Below are positions 47,601 to 59,455 of a DNA stretch of 64,000 nucleotides, one piece after another. The translations under genes and the position numbers were made by a program. This DNA comes from Ectocarpus siliculosus (taxonomy: Eukaryota > Sar > Phaeophyceae > Ectocarpales > Ectocarpaceae). The notes under the pieces are model-generated. The model had not been told where the DNA came from. It ran no database searches and saw only the letters and a list, made by a program, of their open reading frames with translations. The stretch is taken from the NCBI GenBank assembly GCA_000310025.1, contig FN649758.1, positions 2,292,076-2,356,075 on the forward strand, read 5' to 3'. Position 1 is the stretch's first letter; each line of letters opens with the position of its first letter.

Positions 47601-49970
47601 GCAGAACGTTCGCCAGCAGCTTAACGGCCGCGAGGTGGGTAGTATTTCTCTCGCCCTCTCCTCCCCTCTCTACCCCCTTTCTAGAGGATTCGTGTTGAGC
47701 GAGCTGGGGGGTGTTGTGACACGGTACACACACACCCGATACAACAGTGACATCATCGGTGTTTCTCAGATATGTTCCAGTTTTTCAAGTTGTTTCATCG
47801 GTTGTTTCGGGCGACAGTTTCTCCAAGCCCTTTAGCAATGTCTTCTCCCTCTCTTGGGGTCATCTTGGCCGCCGCCACCATCCCCCCCCGCATTTTTCAC
47901 GCCCAGGATCAACTGCGCCATGTGCACATGGAGCAGCGCGGGGTCAACCCCCTCGACACTACGGTGGTCGCGGGTCTCAACGAAAGTGAGGCTGCCATCA
48001 TGACGCGCGTCGCGGAGAAGAAGGTTCAGATGGCGGTGAGTCACGGTTCAACAGCGGGCAGTAAGTTGGTGATATCCTACAGGAGTCATGTGAGTCAATG
48101 GATGTGCTTCTGCGCGAGGTTTCGATGGACGCATGTCTTTATCGTGTCTCGACGGCCGAAGGCAGAAACACGCACCGTTACATGCATACAGTAAGAGGCA
48201 TCCAGCAAGGATCACACCCGATCGCGTCAAGAAGGAGCCTCTACCAGCCTCATGTCAACCGCCGCCGTTTTTTTTTGTCCTTCGTACATTCTTGGATGGT
48301 ACGCGCCAAGATGATCATCGACGAGGCGAACAAGGTGGTGCAGTGGGAGCAAACCGCGGAGCTGGCCAGGAGGGAGGCCATGCATCATGCGGCTGACATG
48401 CACGGACACGGGGGGGGCTTCGCGCCCGGGTCAGCGAAAGAGAGGAACGAGCTGGTGCAGTCGATGATGTCCCAGAAGGTCAACATCATGCTGCTGAGCA
48501 CCGTGAGTTGATTTCTTTTCTTGCGGTTATTACGCGTTTGTCGGCATGTTTTTTATTTTTCTGGATACAAGAAAGGTCTGGAAGCTTTCGTCATGCGGCT
48601 GGTTTCGACAACGCATTGCAGTACTGTAGCGTGACGCCTTCGAAATGCGCTATCGTGTTTTTTTTTTTTGTTTGTTCGTGTGTGTGTTGTGTTGCTTGAC
48701 GCTGAGCATGGCAATTCAAGGCTTCGTGCGTTGGGCATGTTGCGCCTGGTTCGATCTTTTTTGTTGCCCGTGTTAACGCAATGAGTAGAGGCGATGCTAT
48801 CGAAAAATGCCCGGCGAAATCTCCCCAAAGCTCAGAAGATTATGTTGGATGATGCGCAACAGCGGTATGGATACGGTTGTATCACTTGTCGACCATGAGA
48901 CCGATTGCATCCCCCCCTTCCCTCCTCCTCCTCGGCGTTCCATGACCGTTCTACGCCAGTTCTGCAAGCTTCGAGGTCCCTGGTTGGCGCCATCTGGATA
49001 CGTGCGGGGGAAACGCTCGGTCTCTGATGGTGCCGCTGGTTCTGCCGTAGCCGCCGCGGAAGAAAAAGGTGCCGAGCCTGACCCACGCACCGCGGTAGTG
49101 TCGTCACCAAGCCTCAGCGTGAGTACCGCCGAAAACACTGCGGCCGCCGCCGCTGCTGATGACAAGCAAGGCGACCGTCCTCCCTCAGGCGGAAAAGATG
49201 ACAGCGGGAGTGGCGGCGTGGGGGAGCCTAAGTCAAGCAGCAGCAGCCCAACGAGTGCCGCTGGCGGAAACGATGGGGCGGGCTCGGGGCCGGCGGCCGG
49301 GGCAGGGGCGGGGGTAGAGGCGAAACCGGGGAAAAGACAAATCAAGCTAAGGCTCTTGCCGCCGTCAGAGGCAGAGCCGAAGAAAGAGAAGGGTGATGGA
49401 GATCCCGGTCAAGACGCTCATCGGCAGCAGCCTGGGCAGCAAGCAGAGGGAGGGGGGGATGCTGGTGCGGCGTGCACAGGGCCGAGTTATACCGTGGCAG
49501 CGGAGGGGACTGCATCGCGAGCGGGCGACAGCAGTGGTGATGGCTTCTCTTCGATGGCTGCGGTGATGGCTATGGGGGGTAAGGAGGCCGCCATGGCTAG
49601 CTTGGCGGGCGCGCGAGGTACGGGAAGCGTACGAGAACAAGACGGAGTTGATGCTGGTAGCAAGGGGGGTGACGGTCCCGCTCCAATGGACGCCACGGCG
49701 TCGACCGCAAGTGGGAATGAGGGTGGAGACCGGGATCAAGAAGACGACCCCAAGCCAGAAGCCCGGGACGCCTCTTCTCTGGCTCGGCGGGGGTCCCCGT
49801 CGCCCGCTGAGGGTGATATGGACAAGGGGGGGGCTGGTGCCGGCTCGCACTCTCCCCAACATTCAACACCACCAGCAGACGCGGGTAGTTTGAGGTTAAG
49901 TGAGGGTGGCGGCGGAGTTGGTGAAGATGTATCAAACGGAAGCAACGGGATGGATGTGGACACCGTGTAG
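41295..49970 (+). CDS. Large PDZ-domain protein with RGG box and helical C-terminal half
   Basis: Fourteen exons assemble into 1,259 residues: 41295-41441, 42188-42338, 42661-42731, 43091-43414, 43732-44196, 44481-44954, 45515-45565, 45847-45999, 46346-46804, 47081-47176, 47578-47634, 47907-48035, 48311-48502, 48960-49970. All joins keep the frame; 12 of 13 introns are phase 0. Residues 24-120 form a PDZ fold: WDRFEVVLSKPSGSQKLGMVL (KLGM in place of the GLGF loop), AYLAGLAEGPSLAQDLGL, DRLILVEGLDV, TFPLTLVW. PDZ domains bind C-terminal peptides. Next come low-complexity linkers, an RGG-like tract (about 452-480; GRGGGRGGRRGGGRGG) typical of RNA-binding proteins, a conserved-looking region (PEWLNPLMKTVLPEF; EFVRRRVEGGSLYALLEQES), and helical stretches at about 766-923 (LLEKTHRLRQDHAAIVAAK). 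The last exon is a Ser/Gly/Ala-rich tail. No full-length family recognised. The exon 5 end (donor GTTAAA) and exon 13 start are the weakest boundaries. Confidence 0.8.
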
Positions 49971-51360
49971 GTCCAGAGTTAAAAGTTGAGGCGAGTGAGC
50001 CTTGATGTGTAGTGGTGGGGCAGGAGAGGTGTTTAGGAGAGCCGATGGATTATTTTCCAGAGACACGAGTCACAGGCCGAGGAAACAAAGGCTTTCTTTG
50101 GGCACGGCATGCCCGTAGACTTGACTCATGTCATGGCATGAGTGTTGGGCGAATCATGTTGGGCGTGAACCTTGTCGTGCCAATCAGGCGGTGCGACTCT
50201 AGAAGTAGGGCCTGCAACTAAATACAAGCTACGGATGTTTGTTGGTGTAGTTTTGCGCGTGAAGTACGCGCATCACGGATGATGATGCTTTCAGCGACAA
50301 ACACACTGTGATCAGAGAGAGGAATGGGGGAGCGTCTGGAAAGATAAAGGGTGCAATTGCTGCCGTCTGCATGCGGAAACGGAAAACGTGCACAAGGCAC
50401 CAAAGTCGAGGGATTGAGGAAGCTTGATATCCCATGCACAGTTGTTCAAATAACCCGCATCACGGGTCACAAGTAATGTCGGCGCTAGCCAGCTCTTCTT
50501 TCGCTTTGAAGACGATCGTCTTGCCCCAACGCTCGCCGCGTCTTTGCGTGACCGTCGATTTCCAACCAGAAGGTGCTCAATATTTGCCGTGTAAGCCTCT
50601 CGCCAAGCACTTGCTCTGTGAATGACTCGTCACTAGCGTCGGAGGGTGAGATTCAATACAGCAGCATCGGTCAGCAAGGATTGCAGGATGATTTCATGGA
50701 GGTCAACGTCTTCCCGAAACCAAAAATTAACCCTGTTTGAAGTCTAAACCTACCGCTGCTTTAGCTTGTTGAACAAAAGACGCGCGTGGTTGCCGACGAA
50801 ACAAGTGAGCGCCAGACCTCCACGGGGATCAGGTCGGATCCCGATTCTTCAACAGCAATACATGAAGTCCCGCCCCGTCAGCGATTGTGATGTCTTAGCC
50901 ATTACAGTCACGCGAGTGCAGAATGTTAGGCCCACAGCAGCGTACAAGTTATGTACCGTCTTACCCATCACGGTTGAGCAGTAAAATAGTAACATGAAGA
51001 CTGACCGGCCTGATATCTGAGATTCGGGCACGGGATATCCTTGAGCACCAAGACCAACAAGAGAAGAACCATGGAACATCAAAGCAGATGTTTGTGGGCA
51101 AGGCCTAACCCTAAACCTCTCCATCTCTCCATCTCCATGTCGCCATATTTGCGTCTGTTTGTCCGTTTGGTTCGGTCGTCGGACTTCGGTAAGGGGGTGG
51201 GTTGAGGGACTGCTGTTTTCAACCAATGAAATGGCTTCTGCCGTTCGTTTTATCTCTCTCGCTCACTGTTGCCCCGCGTGTCCGTACGTCCATACAACAC
51301 ACATCTCCTTTCCGCTGCTCCCATCCACACCACGTGTTGGGGAGAAATCAAGACCGCACC
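49971..51360. other. Intergenic, no gene seen
   Basis: Only short frames. The last 250 bases before 51361 are pyrimidine-rich (CTCTCCATCTCTCCATCTCC) and are a likely promoter or leader for the methyltransferase gene. Confidence 0.5.
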
Positions 51361-54014
51361 ATGGCTGACCAGGTACAATCTGGTTTGTCGTTCCTCCTAT
51401 CAGAAATAGCCTATCGAAACAGCCTAATGTACTTACTGCCTCCGGTCGAGACAAATTTCATTCGTCGATACAGCAGTACATGGGTTGCGTAAGATACCAC
51501 CCTCCGGGACCTATTTTCTTTCAAAGCCCGATAACTCTGCAGCACAAACACTGACTGTGCTGAAAAATGGTGGTGTTGGAACCTTCACGTCGAGAACTTT
51601 CCAAAACCGAATCGTTAGATGTACAGCAGTTGTCCGTGGATTTCTAGGGCTTTGAAAATCGGTCCAGGGGTGTGGTATCTTATGCAAGCTGCTGTACCCT
51701 GTTGCGATGTGTGTGCGTGTGTTTTACGGTCGCACAACAGCAGTATACCAATATGATTGGGGATGTTGTCGATGGAACGTTATGTTCACGAGTGCGAGCA
51801 GCCCCGTACACATGCTTGATAATCAAGTGCTTGTCCGACTACTCGTAGAAGCAAAGAAACACGTTCTTCTGTCCGTCTGCCTTGTTCCTCGAATGTCCGG
51901 AATTACGACGAGCACAGGCTCTGCCAGCTCACACCGTTTCCCCGTCGTTACGCCTATGTATACAGACGGCGGCGACGACGACATCGACGTCAGAGGTGAA
52001 AGAAGTGGAGTTGGATGGGCGGGGAAAGTTGAAGCTGGAGGTAAATTGGGGGGTGGGAATCGGCGGTGGGCTATGGAGTACTGGCATCCTCCTGACGGAA
52101 CACCTTGCGAAGCATGCCGCGTTGTACGATCGCGTCTTCAAGGGCAAGCGCGTGCTCGAGTTAGGTTCTGGCACAGGCTTAGTAGGTGAGGTCGTGAAGT
52201 GGGGGTAGGCGAGAGAGAATCTCAAGCCTGGCCGTAGTCTCAGACCGCTAACTACATACATGTAGCTCGCATCTCTAAACCCTGTAACTCGACAGGTCCA
52301 ACGACTACAGCAGCACCAGTAACAGCAGTAGTAGTGTTTATTGTCGGCACCCACCTCGGAGTCACAACACGATTCCTCCTCAAATGCGTTTTATGTGGTC
52401 TGCGGGGCAAGTGAAACCTCTCGTTTATCTTATCCAGTTGCACGCTGAACACACACGCGCGCGTGCGGTTGTCTCTTCCCCTCTTGTGGTGCCCGGAAGA
52501 AAGGTCTTGCTGCGGCAAGATTTGGCCCTCCTCTTGAGGTTGTCATCACAGATTTGGAGAGCCATGTCGACATCTGCAAGAGAAACGTCGCTTCTCAAGA
52601 TGACATGGGCGCACAGGCAAGCACCTGCTTTTCTCGCAACAGAGAACAGTATGGTGTTGAGGGAGTACTAGTGCGGATACAACGGGCTGTTCGCCGTTGC
52701 AACCCATTGAAGAGCGATCTCGCCATCTCAATAGGCACTTCACAGAACCAGCCACAGGACACCTTGGGCGCAAATCTACTCGGCCGGTTTTCGGGCAACA
52801 AAAAGCTGTGAAGTAGTTGTTGTTGAGGTCGGTGCATTTCCGTCACCTTCTTACAATATTGACTTGAGTACCAAACGGTCGAATCCATGACAGACAACAC
52901 ATGTCCATGTCTGTCCACAAAAGGGCCTGTGTTCGGTTCGAGTGGAAGCGTATGACTGGAGCAGCGAGGTACCTGAGGAGCTCGGCGAGGTACCGTTCGA
53001 CGTGATTCTGGCAACGGACGTCGCCTACTACGAGCACCTCTACGCGCCGTTTGTACAGGCGAGTGCGTGTTCTATTGTCCTCCAACGATGTGGTTTAGAC
53101 GGCCTCTTTTGCCGCCCAGTTGTAGACAACGACTTGTTCTTGTAGTGGTATCGTACGTGCCAGAAGGGGCCATCTCTTTCTCCCTCCCTCCCTCCATCCC
53201 TCCCTTCCTTCCTCCCTCCCTCCCGCCTCCTTCTCCCGGTAGAATTTCTGCTAGAAATTTAGCACCTAGAAGGGCCTTCGTGTTTTCATCTTCGGAGGCC
53301 CGGTGTTGTGCGGCGTAGGCAGTGCATCTATTTTCCGGGAGTGGAACGTGGCAACACCCACCCACCGATACCGCCCCCCCCCCCCATGTCTTGGTTGTGC
53401 TTGATGCTTGATGCTTCATGTCTGCGTCCCCCCTGCTGGTACGGAAAAGGCGCTCGAGCGCACAGCCGGGCAACACACGCTCGTCTTGCTTGGGGTCACA
53501 AGAACAGACACGGGACCAGCGTTCTTTGACGCTTTGGACAAGGTGACGAATGCACACTTGCGACCCCCGCGTCATCATGCGGGTTTGTTTTTCGTATCAG
53601 CCCCAGCTGAGTACAACAGAAGATAAAAAATCCTAATGGAAACCCACATTTTGCTGTGACTTCGGTTGCGAGGACGGTCGGTATCTTTAGTTTTGACAAA
53701 ACACATGCATGTAGTGGGCTCTGCGATGATTTGTTACTCTTTGGCGCAAACGGATAGGATGTTGGGCAGCAAGAGGACTCGTGCGTGCAGTCACAGATTC
53801 CGCACCTTGAAATACCCACCAACGTTTATCGCTCGCCCTAGATTGTCACCGCTGACTGGTGTTTCCTCTCTCCTTGGCGTGCCACATGTCTCTTTTTCGA
53901 CTGTTCTGCCGGCAGGCTGGGTTCGTGTACAACCTCGTTGACCAAGCGTCGCACAAGGGCTTCGGTCTGTTCACCGTACAACGGGAGCAACCAGACGAAA
54001 GGCCCACCATGTAG
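51361..54014 (+). CDS. METTL21/Methyltransf_16-family protein lysine methyltransferase
   Basis: Seven-beta-strand SAM-dependent methyltransferase; relatives methylate lysines on chaperones and translation factors. Exons 51361-51372, 51966-52185, 52504-52616, 52924-53058, 53450-53542, 53916-54014 give 223 residues, the normal length for the family. Motifs: GGLWSTGILLTEHLAKH (family W region), VLELGSGTGLVGLAAARFG (SAM motif I, from residue 67), EVVITDLESHVDICKRN (post-I), VEAYDW, PFDVILATDVAYYE (D-x-x-Y at 147-150, the family hallmark), TLVLLGVTRTD, and AGFVYNL near the end. Exon 1 is just MADQ in a good start context (ACCATGG) with donor GTACAA; it is inferred from phase and could be wrong. 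Two donors are GC (52617 and 53059). Substrate cannot be told from sequence. Confidence 0.88.
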
Positions 54015-55180
54015 AACAAAGCCCTGAATTCTTCCCTAAATTGTTTTTGTGCATCGTGTTAAGACCTGCAAACATGTGAACGTTGGCATGTTGGCCACTC
54101 GCGGAGGTTCGGCACAACGAACGATGAGGCGACACACTTGGGATGCTGCAAACGTGTTGGCGGGGTAGCTCGGAATCAACCGTACAGACGCGTTCGGGAT
54201 GAGAACGCCGCATATTCGATGTTGCTGTAGGTTTATCACATTCGACGGCCATGTCGGTCTCTTGTATGGTGGCGAAAACGACCGTGAGTTTAGTTGTTGG
54301 ACCCCAACATCAGTGAAGATGGTCGAGATTGTTTCGAGCACCACAGCATGCTACTAGCGCCTGTTCGCCATGCTAGCCCCGCGTCATCTGAACTGTGTAA
54401 ACCCCTTCGAGAAATTGCTGCTCTTGTGACTGGGGGGCTCTTCATGACTGTTAAGGGTGCTCCCGTAAAATTGTGGGAGGTATTTGAGGCCCCGGGCTTC
54501 ATACTATCTACCGCCGGCACAGCATGGAGAGCCAGCCTACTCTCCACATAGGCGCTATGAAAAGTGCCACAATTCTCATGTTCACTGCAGCCCAGCGGGT
54601 TTGGCATCATTTTGGATCTAACCTACCAAGTTTTGTTGAGTGGCGTAACGATGATCATGTTGGGAGGTAGTTGTGCGTTGTGTGCTGATGGACACTTGTA
54701 TGTTAAGAGGGACATCATCTTCGTCATCACGCACTTGTTCCCACCCAAACATATTCCAACATCAGGCATGGGCTTGGTGTTTACGGTTTTCCAGAAACTC
54801 AACCTCGTCACATCCTCCTTCGTGTGTGTGGCAAGAGCTTTGTTCGGTTGGCGACCCCTCTTCATTTTTGTTAGCCTCGCGCGGAGATGGCTGACTCTCC
54901 TAGTAGCCTAAATGTCATCGGAACCCGAACGCAAGCAAGCAAGCACACGGCCTAAAACACCACGGCCAACGGCTACGATAGACAGCGTACCCGCCGTGTA
55001 ACACCCTCTCTACCAGGAAAGCCCAAGCAGAACCAACTGCTGGCGATTTACGCCACCAAGCTCATGCAAACTTTGGCTAGCAAGCACAAGCGCGGTAGGG
55101 CGCTCGTGGTAAAAGGTGAAACACGATGTCCATGCCCATGTCCTTCTCGAGACAATTCTGAAACTGTCGTTTCGATGGCC
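54015..55180. other. Ambiguous intergenic region
   Basis: Overlapping frames of 80-115 codons on both strands (54036-54911). None has a recognised domain or clear splice support. It lies between two convergent genes and probably includes their 3' untranslated regions. Confidence 0.4.
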
Positions 55181-58100
55181 TTACAGACGGCGACCACGGC
55201 GTCCGCCCTTCCGGCGGGTGCAGTCAGTAGGGATCGGGGTGACATCTTCGATGCGGCCGATCTGGATCGGAATTGCAACAATGCGCGAGCGCGACCGGTG
55301 GGGGTGGGCGGCGTGAGAGGAACGGTCAGACACCACGCGGAACAAGAATGTTGGGGGTGTTGCTGCAAGAAAAACCATCGACATTTTTTGTCCGACCTTT
55401 GGCACCTTGTTTCCCTCTACTAGCTTCATGATGAGCTGCTCCCGGCCGTGACACTTTGGTCGGGCAAATGCGGTTGCCATCCACAAATGGGGTGGGAGCT
55501 TTGTGATGAGTGAGGCAAAACCAAGGACCGTGAGGAAAAAATATGCAAGAGACACGGGCCCGGATAAAACGATGTAGACCTCTGTTAGACGTTTCAATAC
55601 GGAGAACCACTTCAGAAGACAAAGACACGGCGTCCCAAGACGTGAAGATCTGCTCTACGCTAACGCAGGTCAAAAGGAACTATCGCATGTTTTTCTCCCG
55701 AGCGCTGTTTGTGCCGTCACCTTCATTCCTGCGCGAGCAAGAGCGCGGAGGGCCGACTGTGCGCCGGGGCCGGGGGTCTTGGTCTTGTTGCCGCCGGTGG
55801 CGCGCATCTTGATGTGCAGGGCGGTGATGCCCAGCTCCTGTAGGCCACGCACACAAACCCAAGCAGCAGAAAGGAAAGGCACCAGCGTGTAAGGGTCGTG
55901 CCGTTATTGGTTCTGGCATAGTCCGTGCCCAACAAATCTAACCGTGACCTTGGACTCGTCAAGTAACGATATCTCAGATGGGCGGCGGGGTGGGGGGGTG
56001 CTCTGTGTACTCGTGCAAACGCGATAGGCACGGCGTAGGTTGAGGTGCTGCATGGATAAGTTAAACTGCAGTTTTGGGTCGCTGTGCACAACATGGGATA
56101 CGAGAGGAAAAGGAGCAGAAGCGGGCACAAGTAAAGCTCTAGCTGAGGCCTCCAACGAATCAACGCTTTATCACACCAACAAATCAACGTTTTATCACAG
56201 CAGGCCGTAATTGACCCACTCGCCGCTGACGGAAGCGTTTGGAGCACCACCAACATGCAACCAACGAAGGGCGTCATGAACGAGATTCCTCTAGACGGGA
56301 ATATATGACTTTCAAGGAATGCAAACAATCGCAAACCCTGATTGAGCGAAAGATAAATCGCGAAAAATACTTGAGAGCGCGTCGAGCTATCCGAAATGAA
56401 CAAACGGGCTTGCAACAGAAGCGTAGAGCCTGGATATTCACACGTTGTGTGCAACGCGCCACGTGCAGGGCACGCGCGCAGAAACGCTCACGATCGTTAA
56501 ACTGGCCATACGGGGTTTTGCACAGCACGAATGCTGACAGCGCCCGCACAAGCGCACAGCGACGTAATATCGAATAAATGCATCGGTTCGATGGTCCCGA
56601 GCACGCGCGAGGTGGAAATCCTCGTTCGCGTAGTCGCGGCACCTTTATTTGCTGCTCATGAAATGATGTATTCCAAACTGTGCAAGCACCAAAATGTAAC
56701 CGTGGGCACACAACTCTCCAAAGGTGCTCCTGCGTAGAATACGAAAGCGTCATACTCATACTACGTACCCACACCTCGGGCACCACAGTAGCTGGACGAA
56801 GGTAAACGACAAACAAGGTGCTCACCTTGCAGCGGGCAGCCACGTCCTGTGCGGCAAGCATGGCCGCGTAAGGGGAAGCCTCATCGCGGTCAGCCTTGAC
56901 CTTCATGCCGCCGGTCACGCGGACCATGGTTTCCCTCCCCGACAGATCCGTGATGTGCTGCACGTTACGGTACGTGTCCAACAAAGGGGACGGGAAGAGA
57001 GAGGACCGCCGAGGGGGGTGGACAGGGGAAGAGGGTTTTATAAGGCCAAACACAACACCAGAGTGTCCGACGTTTCAAGCGTACGCTTGTGGTGATCGTG
57101 TGATCGTCTGGAGGAGCACAACAAAGAGATGTAATAGTCTTTAACGGAGCATGTGCTCCGATTTCTCCAACAACGGGATATGAGGGACAGTGGTACCGGA
57201 TACTGACAGGATACCAACAACAACCCCGAAAACCAGGCAATGGCATTGGATGCCAGCACTGCATCATGACACACGCGATCAGCCCAGTAGCGCAGAGTCT
57301 AACGGCCTTGTGTGAGCCGCGAAACCAGGATATTTAGGTTCAACCAGGCAATCGCTTCTTCAGGTGCGCGGGGGCGGATAGAGCATCACGTGCAAACTTA
57401 GCGAGATGCCACACCCGCGCTGTACAAAAAACGATATCGATATCCCGTGAGTCTCACTTCCTAGACTTGGCCCCTCATCCCGTGATTGTGTACTGTCGAC
57501 CGCCCGCAAGGCGGCACGATAACCTAGCTGGAAGGCCGTTTTCGACAAACCCTCGTCTAAATGAAACCAATCATGAGACATCCGAAGATCGGCGTAAGAT
57601 GACGGGTGTTCTAGTAGCCCGTGCTACGGCGTGGCAACTGCTTTCTGCGACAGTATCGTTCACGGAGCGAAGGACGAACTGAACGTATCCATGCTGCTGA
57701 ATATCGTTCGAATCGCCTCCAGAATCGATGGACCCTCAACACTGCGGAGTTCGTCAAGCTGTTGAGTACGCATTTTTCATATTTTCAGCTATGGTTCGCA
57801 TGACCAGTCCTGACAGACAACTACAGCAGCAGCAGTATAGTATAGTATAGTATAGTATAGTGGGAGTACTCACAACGAAGGTGTCGTTGAACGAGGCGAA
57901 GATGTGCGCGACGCCGAAGACGTTCTCTCCCTCCGCCACCTTGGGGCCGAGGGTAACCCTCTCCTCCACCTTGTCCTCCTTCGTCTTCTTGTCCGCCTGT
58001 CGATGGATGTAGTCAGTCAGTCACACAAGACAAAGCCGATTTAGATAACGCACGACTCTTCAACTATTAAACCAAGAACCGCGGTGCAATGGGCTACATG

Positions 58101-59261
58101 GAAGAGGATGTTCGCTCAAAGCACCACCAGAGGATGCGCACGGAAAATGTAGCCTTACAGCTCGAAGTGAGACTCGGAAGTAAACAGTTACCGAGCAGGC
58201 GATGGTTAGTCGTAGGAAAATCACTAGTTTAGGCAACTGGGTACTCCCGTACGCTTCGCAGACGCCAAGTTGTGGGCTCTCCCTCTCTCACGAGTTTGTA
58301 CCGCGATTACCGACGCTCTGCATGCAAAATTAAGCGTAAACATTACACATAACAATAAATAGGCTGTGTGCCGCTGATAGCATTTGGTATCGGTTTCAAC
58401 AACACAGCTACAGGAGTAGCGGTATCTTGGGCTAGGGACACAGTCTCGGCTCTACGCGTCTTAGACTGCACGCTGTACTTGTATCCGTCCGAAGAACGAA
58501 CGACCCTCGAGGCGTCTCGCACATGTCTTACAAACCCAAATATTTACAAGTACTCCAGCACAGGCTTTGCAGGACAGCGATTGTTGTTGCCAGTTGAACC
58601 AAAACCACCTCTACCGTAGTGGCGCATGACGAGGACTCGCCGGGGATGGCATGCGGGCGGCGGCACTTGCGCACTCGAGCGCTGCTATTCCACTCCAAAA
58701 CAGCAGTCGTCTACATACTGCTGATGGTGTAGTCTACTCGCGGCGCGGCTACTGATTTGTGATTCGGAGGGGTGACCTTTTCCGACTCATCTTGTCACAC
58801 CTCCCTATCTTGACGCGTCCCAGTACGACCCAGCAGCCAGCGTGAACTTTACTGCACTCGCTGGGCCCTGCCCCGCCACCTTTCATTACCCACACCCTAG
58901 CCACTCAGCTATGTACAGCTCGCCGTGCTGCTGCTCACGGCACCAGCTGCGTGAGAAGCAAACAGCAGCTGCGCCGCGCACGAGAGCGGAATGCAGAGAA
59001 ACCACCAGCCCATACATCGCTCTGTCCTCTTCCTCCTCGGTGGTACGACTCAACGATCAAATGCCAAGGCAACCCTGACTTCCGCGACCCAGACTCCTCT
59101 GCTGGGTCCAGCAATCAAACCGCTGTGTTTGTCGAAGCGGCATGGCCCATCCATTCCCCTTGCCTCTGCTGAAAGCTCAGCTCTGGTAGAATCGCGAGCC
59201 TTGCATGGGGCTGCAAGCAAACGTTCAGGGAGAATGTGCGACACTAGCATCCACTCACCAT
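55181..59261 (-). CDS. RPS14: 40S ribosomal protein S14 (uS11)
   Basis: Component of the small ribosomal subunit platform, near the mRNA exit and the 3' end of 18S rRNA. Minus-strand exons in transcript order: 59259-59261, 57874-57996, 56826-56957, 55721-55837, 55181-55261; all phase 0. The product is 151 residues, the same length as human RPS14. It reads [114 protein letters not shown], and the basic tail [14 protein letters not shown]. Exon 1 contributes only the ATG (CAATCATG then GTGAGT). Intron 1 is 1.26 kb. The start codon lies 194 bp from the divergent THUMPD3-like gene. A TATAG microsatellite sits in intron 2 close to its donor. Confidence 0.97.
57836..57860. repeat. (TATAG)5 microsatellite in RPS14 intron
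   Basis: Five pentamer units, 13 bases from the exon edge at 57874, so just downstream of the 5' splice site on the minus strand. Confidence 0.95.
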
Positions 59262-59455
59262 GATTGAAACGAGGTGCCTGCCGCGGAGGGGAAAGCTGCC
59301 AACCTGTGAGAGAGCGCCTGCCCTCCATTCGGGACAAGCGAGTGGGGGGCTCGCGGACACGATTTATTCACCCATACCCCGTGCGTCGTATATGTTGATT
59401 CTGCGTCACTCCCAAAGCATGTGTTGATTTGTGGTTTGTGCACATTGATTGCGCC
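59262..59455. promoter_or_regulatory. Probable bidirectional promoter, RPS14 / THUMPD3-like
   Basis: Only 194 bases separate the two divergent start codons. The interval contains no repeat and no TATA box at a sensible distance from either gene; the only TATA-like word (GTATATG, about 59387) is isolated. Both untranslated leaders must lie here too, so the core promoters must be close or shared. The boundary is defined by the two gene models, not by a motif. Confidence 0.6.

Noticed and set aside
54036-54911. Antisense frames of 80-115 codons between two convergent genes
   Set aside because: No domain, no consistent splice sites, and frames overlap on both strands.
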